Assembly: GCA_001647635.1 (NCBI GenBank)
Contig: CP014761.1
Coordinates: forward strand, 3,348,001 to 3,412,000
DNA: 64,000 nt
Source: Leifsonia xyli
Lineage (GTDB): Bacteria; Actinomycetota; Actinomycetes; Actinomycetales; Microbacteriaceae
Direction of reading: 5' to 3'
Below are positions 58,449 to 64,000 of the stretch, in pieces. Numbering within the stretch: the stretch's first letter is position 1; the number at the start of each line of letters is the position of its first letter. Below the pieces are notes generated by a model. The model saw only the letters and a program-made list of their open reading frames with translations. It was not told the DNA's origin and did no database searches. A program made the position numbers and the translations under genes.

Positions 58449-60512
58449 TCAGAACCGTCCGCCGCCGCGTCGGCTGCGCGTCCCGCCCCCGCCGAAGCTG
58501 CCGGCGCTGAAGCCGCCACCGCCGCCGCTGCGACCGCCGCCGCCTCCGCCCCAGCCGCCGAAACCGCCGCCTCCCCAGCCGCTGCCGCCTCCGCCGCCCA
58601 TGCCGCCGCGCAACACGGAGTCGATCAGGATGCCGCCGAGGATCGCGCCCATGGCCCCGCTTCCGCCGCCGCGACCGGACGTGCCGCCGCCGAAGACGTC
58701 GCCGAGTCCGCCCATCTGCGGCGAGAACTCGCCGACATCCTGCTGGGCGAGCTGGGTCGCCTCGTCGGAGAGCTGCGCGGCCCGCTGAGCCAGCGCCAGG
58801 GCCGACACCGGGTCGGTCGCCGCCGTCTGCTCGGCCTGCACGACGAGCCGTCCGGCTTCCGCGAGGCGCGTCCGGGCCTCGGGCCCCACCGCGCCGCGGC
58901 GTGCGGTGATGAAGTCCTCGCACGCCGAGACGCGTGCCTTCGCGGTGAGCAGCGTCTGCTGCAGCGCGGAGGCTGCGCGCTGCGCCTGCGCGCGCGCATC
59001 CCGGACTCCCTGCAGCACACCGTCGATCGATCGGTTGGCCGCATCCAGCCGCTGCGCCAACTCCAGCGGGTTCACCCGCCCGGCGGCGATCTTCGCCTGC
59101 ACGTCGGTCACCGTCTGCTCGGTGCCGGCGACGGTCGCCGCGATCGTGCCGCCGGGATCGTCCGCGGCCGCGAGGGCCTTCGCCTCGGCGAGGTCGCTGC
59201 GCAGCTCGGCGAGCGTGCCGTCGAGCGACTGCTGCGCCGCGGCGAGGTCTGCTCCGAGGCGGTCGACCGCGTCCAGCAGCAGGCCGGCCTGGTCGGCCGA
59301 CTCCTCGGCCGCCCGCACGCCCACCGCCGCGGAACCGGCCTGCCCGGCCGCCGCCTTCTGCGCCGCGCGGGCGAGCGCGGTTTCGGTGAAGTCGAGGCGT
59401 TGGGTCGCCTGCTCGACGTTGTCGGCGACGGTCGCGAGCGACGCATCCGTGTACCGCTGGGCGAGCCCATCCAGCGTCGCGGTGGTGGTCGTCAGCCGCT
59501 GTCGCAGCGCCGTCGCCTGAGCCTGGATCTCGGCCGACGCCTCCGGGATGCGCTTCTCCAGCGCCCGCAGCTCGTCGAACGCGTCCGCCTGGGCGTCCAG
59601 CGCCTGGTTCGCGGCGCCGCACAGCTGGACGATGCGGATGTTCCACTCGCGCCGCTGCTCGTCGGTGTCCGGCTCGGCGTCGTCCAGCCGCTGCTTGAGC
59701 GTGAACGCCTCCCGCAGCTGTGCCTTCGCCTGGTCGAGCGCGGCCTGGAACGGCACCACGGCATCCGCGCCGTACTGCGCGGTCGCGAAGCCGAGCTCCT
59801 CCTCGCTGGTGCGGATGGCGTCGTCCGTCTGCACCAGCGCCGACCCGGCCCGGCGCTCCAGGTCGTGCAACGGGATGGTCTGCAGCTCGCTCTGCGGGGT
59901 GGCCGGCCCGGTCGCGGCCTGCTTCTTGCGCGAACTGCGGGAGCGCACCAGCACGAAGACGACGACGCCGACGACGATCACGCCGATGAGGAAGACCCAG
60001 AAGAACACGGCACCGCCGCCTCCGCCGCCGACCGCGTCGCCCAGCCCCTGCGCCGCGGCGACGGCCGCGCCGGTCCAGTCGTTCGCCTTCAGCTTCGGCT
60101 CGATGTCGTTCTGCTCGATGCTGTCGAGCTGGTCGGCGCTCACCGGGCCGTCGTCGTCGCCGGAGAGGTAGTAGGTGCGACCGTCCGTCGACACCGCCAG
60201 CAGGTAGTCGCGTTGGCCGAGGCCGTTGCGCGCGGCCGTCTCGTTGGCCCAGTCCGCCGCTTCGGTCGGGTTGGTGAAACGGGGCACGAAGACGACGAAG
60301 AGGTCGACGCGGTCCTGGTCGTAGAGCTTCTTCGCCGCATCCGTGATGCGCGCCTCGTCCGCGTCGCTCAGCACCTGCGACTGGTCGACGACGTGGCTGG
60401 GCCCGAGATCGACCGGGTCGGTCGCGGCAGCAGGGGAGGCGGCGAGCGCCAGCGACCCGGCGGCGAGTCCCACGATGAGGGCGGCCCGGCTCAGCAGACG
60501 TCGCAACGGCAT
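58449..60512 (-). CDS. TPM-domain membrane protein with Gly-rich end
   Basis: 687 residues from the ATG at 60512. Signal peptide (about 1-30), TPM domain (about 35-150: V-D-Q-S-Q-V-L-S-D-A-D; D-L-F-V-V-F-V), a transmembrane helix (about 168-190), then a long region of helical heptads (about 210-600) and an extreme Gly-rich tail with W/R (about 620-687). The TPM domain faces outside and the coiled coil inside. Similar proteins flank PspA in actinobacteria. It resembles a scaffold linking the outer face to PspA at the membrane. Confidence 0.85.
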   Translation of the reverse strand: MPLRRLLSRAALIVGLAAGSLALAASPAAATDPVDLGPSHVVDQSQVLSDADEARITDAAKKLYDQDRVDLFVVFVPRFTNPTEAADWANETAARNGLGQRDYLLAVSTDGRTYYLSGDDDGPVSADQLDSIEQNDIEPKLKANDWTGAAVAAAQGLGDAVGGGGGGAVFFWVFLIGVIVVGVVVFVLVRSRSSRKKQAATGPATPQSELQTIPLHDLERRAGSALVQTDDAIRTSEEELGFATAQYGADAVVPFQAALDQAKAQLREAFTLKQRLDDAEPDTDEQRREWNIRIVQLCGAANQALDAQADAFDELRALEKRIPEASAEIQAQATALRQRLTTTTATLDGLAQRYTDASLATVADNVEQATQRLDFTETALARAAQKAAAGQAGSAAVGVRAAEESADQAGLLLDAVDRLGADLAAAQQSLDGTLAELRSDLAEAKALAAADDPGGTIAATVAGTEQTVTDVQAKIAAGRVNPLELAQRLDAANRSIDGVLQGVRDARAQAQRAASALQQTLLTAKARVSACEDFITARRGAVGPEARTRLAEAGRLVVQAEQTAATDPVSALALAQRAAQLSDEATQLAQQDVGEFSPQMGGLGDVFGGGTSGRGGGSGAMGAILGGILIDSVLRGGMGGGGGSGWGGGGFGGWGGGGGGRSGGGGGFSAGSFGGGGTRSRRGGGRF

Positions 60513-60659
60513 AAACCCACTCTCTCGGGTCCCGGCTGGGATGCTGCCGAGTCTATTCGGGCTGCCGGACACTGTGAAGGTTTCGGCCTGTTACGGCCCG
60601 GGGTGCGACCGGTGCGGAGTCCTGGTGGGATGGGGTGACCCGGTCGAGAGGAGGAGCGC

Positions 60660-61394
60660 ATGTCGGTGCAGCCCGTCCTGGCCGTCGTCGAGGCGACCCG
60701 CCTCCGCGCCCACGACCCGGCGTACCACGACTACGTGCAGCTCCTCGTCGGCAACGTCCTCGGCGAGGCCGCCGCCCAGGGCTGGACCGTCGACCGGCTC
60801 GCGGCCGACGCCGGCACGGAGGCGCTGCTCGCGGCCACCGCCAGGGCCGACGCGATCGTCATCGTGGGCGGGGAGGACATCCACCCCGGCTTCTACGGCG
60901 CCGAGACCGGCTACCCGAACGAGTCGCGGCATCTGCCCGTCGCGGATGCGGCCCAGCTGGCCCTCGCGCGCGCCGCGATCGAGCGCCGCACGCCGCTCCT
61001 CGGCATCTGCCGCGGCCTCCAGATCGTCAACGTCGCCCTCGGCGGAACCCTCGTGCAGGACCTGGGCGAGGAGTGCGGCCACGTCAACCGCGGCGTCCCC
61101 ATCCCGCAGGTGCTGACCACCCACACCGTGGATGTGCAGCACGGCAGCCGTGTCGCCGAACTGCTGGGCGAGCCGACCGTCGAGGTCCGGAGCGCCCACC
61201 ACCAGGCGGTGGACGCGCTCGGCGACGGCCTCGTCGTCACCGCCCGCTCGCACGACGGCCACGTCGAGGCGGTGGAGCACCGCGACGCACCGGTCCTGGC
61301 GGTCCAGTGGCACCCGGAGGACGTGCACGCACCCGCCGGTCAGCTCGCCGCGCTGCTGGCCGGCCTGCGCACGCCGGCCCTCGCCGCCGCCTGA
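60660..61394 (+). CDS. Class I glutamine amidotransferase, gamma-glutamyl-GABA hydrolase (PuuD)-like
   Basis: 244 residues with gaggag upstream. Nucleophile C in L-G-I-C-R-G-L-Q (about 117), then H and E in V-Q-W-H-P-E-D (about 219-222). The motif V-G-G-E-D-I-H-P-x-F-Y is the PuuD oxyanion region. It probably cleaves gamma-glutamyl amides of polyamines or related compounds. It is divergent from the TPM gene. Confidence 0.87.
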   Translation: MSVQPVLAVVEATRLRAHDPAYHDYVQLLVGNVLGEAAAQGWTVDRLAADAGTEALLAATARADAIVIVGGEDIHPGFYGAETGYPNESRHLPVADAAQLALARAAIERRTPLLGICRGLQIVNVALGGTLVQDLGEECGHVNRGVPIPQVLTTHTVDVQHGSRVAELLGEPTVEVRSAHHQAVDALGDGLVVTARSHDGHVEAVEHRDAPVLAVQWHPEDVHAPAGQLAALLAGLRTPALAAA

Positions 61395-61409
61395 CGCAGG
61401 CGCACGCAG

Positions 61410-62027
61410 TCAGGCGGGCCAGCCGTGCTGGCCGAGGAGGGGGACGAAGGCCACGCCGCCGAGGTTGGTCTCGCGCACCGCGCCGTCGTCATCGCGGTCG
61501 AAGAGCGCCAGGCGCTGGGCGCGGCCGGGGCGGCCTACCGGCATGACGATCCTGCCGCCCGGAGCGAGCTGCTCCCACCACGTCGGAGGGACGGACGGCC
61601 CGGTCGCCGCAGCCACGATCGCGTCGTACGGCGCGCCCGCCGTCCAGCCGAGCGTCCCGTCGCCGGTCACCACCTCCACCCGGTAGCCGAGCGCCTCCAG
61701 CGTCGCCGCCGCCGCGACCGCGAGGTCCGGATGCCGCTCGATGCTGATCACGCGGTGGGCCAGCACCGCGGCGATCGCGGCCGCGTAGCCCGAGCCGGTT
61801 CCGACGTCGAGCACCGCGTCCTCCGGGCCGATGCGCGCCGCCTCCAGCATCAGCGCGACGATGTACGGCTGCGAGATCGTCTGCCCGTCGCCGATCGGCA
61901 TCGGATGGTCCTCGTACGCGTACGGCGCGGCCGTCGCCTCCACGAACAGGTGCCGCGGCACGCGCCGCATCGCATCGAGGACCCGCTGATCCCCGATCCC
62001 GCGGCGGGCGAGCTGTTCCTCGACCAT
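61410..62027 (-). CDS. pcm: Protein-L-isoaspartate O-methyltransferase
   Basis: 205 residues from the ATG at 62027, the only in-frame start in reach. SAM-binding V-L-D-V-G-T-G-S-G-Y at about 73-82, and P-H-L-F-V-E and G-D-G-Q-T-I-S-Q-P at about 25-55, match PCMT. It repairs isoaspartyl residues. Upstream, 37 bases away on the same strand, lies the sugar kinase gene. Confidence 0.88.
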   Translation of the reverse strand: MVEEQLARRGIGDQRVLDAMRRVPRHLFVEATAAPYAYEDHPMPIGDGQTISQPYIVALMLEAARIGPEDAVLDVGTGSGYAAAIAAVLAHRVISIERHPDLAVAAAATLEALGYRVEVVTGDGTLGWTAGAPYDAIVAAATGPSVPPTWWEQLAPGGRIVMPVGRPGRAQRLALFDRDDDGAVRETNLGGVAFVPLLGQHGWPA

Positions 62028-62064
62028 CCGCGCGCGTTCGCCGGCGTAGTCGTACTCGATACGA

Positions 62065-63066
62065 CTAGTGAACCACCGCCGCGGGCCGCTCCGTCAGGGT
62101 GCTCCTCGCGGTCTCGACCGCGTCGGCGGGCGCGCCCGCGGACTCGAGCGCGAGGAGGGCCGCACCCAGGATGGGCGCCGCCGTCACGAGCTCCGTCCGG
62201 GCGAGAGGCGCGCGATCGGCGAGCAGCCGCTCCACCGTCCCGAGCAGGCGCTCGTCACGGCTGCCGATGACGCCGCCGCCGAGCACCACCGGCACAGCGC
62301 GGTCGAGCAGGTCGAGACGCCGCAGGGTGGTGACCGCCATGGTCGCGATCTCCTCCGCCTGCTCGTCGATCAGCTCGGCGGCGATGACGTCGCCCTCCCG
62401 CGCGCAGGCGAACACGACCGGCGACAGCCGTGACAGCTCGCTGCTCGCCAGCCGTCCGAAGTGGATGGCCTCGATCACGTCCTGCACGCTCGCCAGGCCC
62501 AGGGCGGCGGGAACGGCCTCCGCCAGCACGGTCGGCTCGCCGCGCCCGTCGACCGCCCGCGCGGCGTACCAGAGGGCGCGCTCGCCGAGGTGCCAGCCGC
62601 CGCCCCAGTCGCCCGAGATCGTGCCGAGCGAGGCGTAGCGGACGACCGCGCCGTCGGAGCGGACGCCGACGCAGTTGATGCCGGTGCCGCAGACCACGGC
62701 CACCGCGTCCGGTTCGCCGGTGCCCGCGCGGAGCAGGGCGAACAGGTCGTTGTCGACCGTCGCGTCCGCCCAGGGCGTGCCGGCGATCCGCTCCCGGAAC
62801 TCGGCGATCTCGGCAGGCAGGTCGAGACCGGAGAGGTAGAGGTTCGCGGCGGCGAGCGGCCGGGATCCGGTCCGGGCGAGCAGTTCGCCGACGAGGTCGC
62901 CGACGAGCGCCACGGCTCCGTCCATCCCGAGCACGTGCGGGCTGGAGGTTCCGGCGCGCGCCTCGGCGAGCACCGTGCCGTCGAGCGCCAGGGCGACGGC
63001 GTCGGTCTTCGAGCCGCCGCCGTCGACCGCCACGACGATCGGGCCGGGCCTCCCGTCGCCGCTCAT
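62065..63066 (-). CDS. BadF/BadG-type sugar kinase (N-acetylglucosamine kinase-like)
   Basis: 333 residues from the ATG at 63066, overlapping the GH4 stop by ATGA. ASKHA fold: V-D-G-G-G-S-K-T-D at about 14-22, V-C-G-T-G-I-N-C at about 125-132, and V-L-G-G-G-V-I at about 263-269. The family phosphorylates GlcNAc or similar amino sugars. Coupling to a GH4 glycosidase suggests sugar catabolism. Confidence 0.85.
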   Translation of the reverse strand: MSGDGRPGPIVVAVDGGGSKTDAVALALDGTVLAEARAGTSSPHVLGMDGAVALVGDLVGELLARTGSRPLAAANLYLSGLDLPAEIAEFRERIAGTPWADATVDNDLFALLRAGTGEPDAVAVVCGTGINCVGVRSDGAVVRYASLGTISGDWGGGWHLGERALWYAARAVDGRGEPTVLAEAVPAALGLASVQDVIEAIHFGRLASSELSRLSPVVFACAREGDVIAAELIDEQAEEIATMAVTTLRRLDLLDRAVPVVLGGGVIGSRDERLLGTVERLLADRAPLARTELVTAAPILGAALLALESAGAPADAVETARSTLTERPAAVVH

Positions 63067-64000
63067 CGTGCCCACGCCAGGTGGTCCCGGTTGTGCGAGA
63101 TCAGCAGGTCGGTGAGCTGCTCCGCCCGGTCGTACTGGCCGACGAGGGGATGGGCGAGCATCGCCCGCAGCACGCGGTCGCGTCCACCGTGCACGGCCGC
63201 CTCCAATGCGAGCCGCTCGTACCCGGCGACGTGCGCGATGAGGCCCGCGTGGTCGGCGGGCAGCTGCTCGACCGGCAGGGCCGTCACGCCGCGCGCATCC
63301 ACCGTCGCCGGCACCTCGATCACGTGGTCGTCGGGCAGGAAGGGCAGCGTCCCGTCGTTGCGGAGGTTCACGACCTGGACGTCGCCGCGGTCGCCGGTGA
63401 GCGACGCGATGAGGTCGACCGCGGCCTCCGAGTAGAAGGCGCCGCCGCGCTGGCCGAGCTGCTCGGGCTTGGTGTCGACGGACGGGTCCCCGTAGAGCTC
63501 CAGCAGCTCGCGCTCGACGCGCTGCACCGCCTCGGCGCGGGTCGGGGAGTCGAGCTGCTCGCGCAGCACCTCGTCGTGGGCGTAGTAGTATCGGAGGTAG
63601 TAGCTGGGCACGTCGCCGAGCAGCAGCAGCAGCGACGCGGGCAGCTCGATCTCCTCCGCCAGCTGCTCGAGCCGGGTGTCGAGGAGGCCGGGCAGCGCGT
63701 CCTGGGAGCCCGAGTCGTCGGTCACCAGGACCGACCGCTCCCACGTCAGGTGGTTGAGCCCGACGTGACCGAGCTGCACCTGCGAGGGCGCGACCCGAGC
63801 ATCCCGGCGAACCGGCGCTGGAACCCGATCGCGACGTTGCACAGCCCCACCGCGCGGTGCCCCTCCTGCAGCAGCGCCCGAGTGACGATTCCGACCGGGT
63901 TGGTGAAGTCGACGATCCACGCGTCCGGCTTCGCGTGCCGACGCACCTCCTCGGCGACGCGAAGCACCACCGGGACGGTGCGCAGCGCCTTGGCGAACCC
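63063..64000 (-). pseudogene. GH4 6-phospho-beta-glucosidase-like gene, truncated by the window, apparent frameshift
   Basis: The gene runs off the window's end. The part near 63900 has D-F-T-N-P-V-G-I-V-T (NAD-binding GH4 motif) and G-L-C-N-V-A-I-G, the conserved metal cysteine. After 63790 the frame switches to H-V-G-L-N-H-L-T-W onward, the rest of GH4, which ends at 63063. One added base in the C3 run 63794-63796 restores G-M-L-G-V-A-P-S-Q-V-Q-L-G-H-V-G-L-N. Members use NAD and manganese to hydrolyse phosphorylated or free glycosides. Coupled by ATGA to the sugar kinase. Confidence 0.8.

Overview
The window is chromosomal DNA from a high-GC (about 70% by eye), Gram-positive actinobacterium. 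Strong G/C third-position bias, GTG starts and 4-base ATGA/GTGA gene overlaps point there. So do an HspR-type HAIR element, a DtxR/IdeR iron box, an actinobacterial class A PBP with a PASTA domain, and several small proteins typical of Microbacteriaceae. A Leifsonia-like genus is the best guess, but no rRNA or marker gene is present to fix it. About 67 protein genes are packed with few gaps; no gap exceeds about 200 bases, and no tRNA, rRNA, CRISPR array or insertion sequence was seen.

Layout. 1-1.1 kb: a lower-GC island with a secreted precursor ending in a six-cysteine hydrophobic domain (halocin C8-like bacteriocin candidate), followed 3 bases later by a 58-codon membrane protein; two dyads lie upstream and a strong hairpin downstream. 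1.2-9.8 kb: YdeI/OmdA protein, bicupin, two secreted proteins, a TetR-MFS unit divergent from an SDR with a tandem operator between, a standalone EAL phosphodiesterase, and small Microbacteriaceae proteins. 9.8-13.5 kb: an 851-residue DUF4062/STAND ATPase/TPR protein and an NADP oxidoreductase. 13.5-16.6 kb: a four-gene operon of coiled-coil, membrane and OmpA-lipoprotein components. 16.7-19.6 kb: an acyl-CoA dehydrogenase / PIG-L-methyltransferase fusion / glycosyltransferase operon. 19.7-34.7 kb: ABC ATPase, hydrolase, DUF2252, HerA-like ATPase, AI-2E exporter family, NAD(P)HX dehydratase, phosphatase, XRE regulator with divergent SDR, YcaQ-type DNA glycosylase, DUF998-like protein and a GH15 enzyme.

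35-50 kb: Lrp/AsnC regulator divergent from DUF2000, an aldo/keto reductase, a ClpC-like AAA+ protein under a HAIR element, a class A penicillin-binding protein, an HD protein, alcohol dehydrogenase, Nudix hydrolase, DUF1345, a lipase-maturation-factor protein, a cysteine hydrolase and an EEP nuclease. 50-64 kb: a LigD-type polymerase convergent with an ATP-dependent DNA ligase (NHEJ-type repair), an iron-box-controlled siderophore-interacting protein, a long inverted-repeat pair, an SDR, a flavoprotein disulfide reductase, an enoyl-CoA hydratase, a TPM/PspA/arginase-family operon, a class I glutamine amidotransferase, a PCMT, and a sugar kinase with a GH4 glycosidase cut by the window edge.

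Six genes look frameshifted. In every case adding one G/C to a short homopolymer restores the family-like protein, and three of the restored stops sit exactly in a 4-base overlap with the next start. This pattern fits systematic homopolymer undercalling better than six independent gene deaths, so those proteins are probably intact in the organism.
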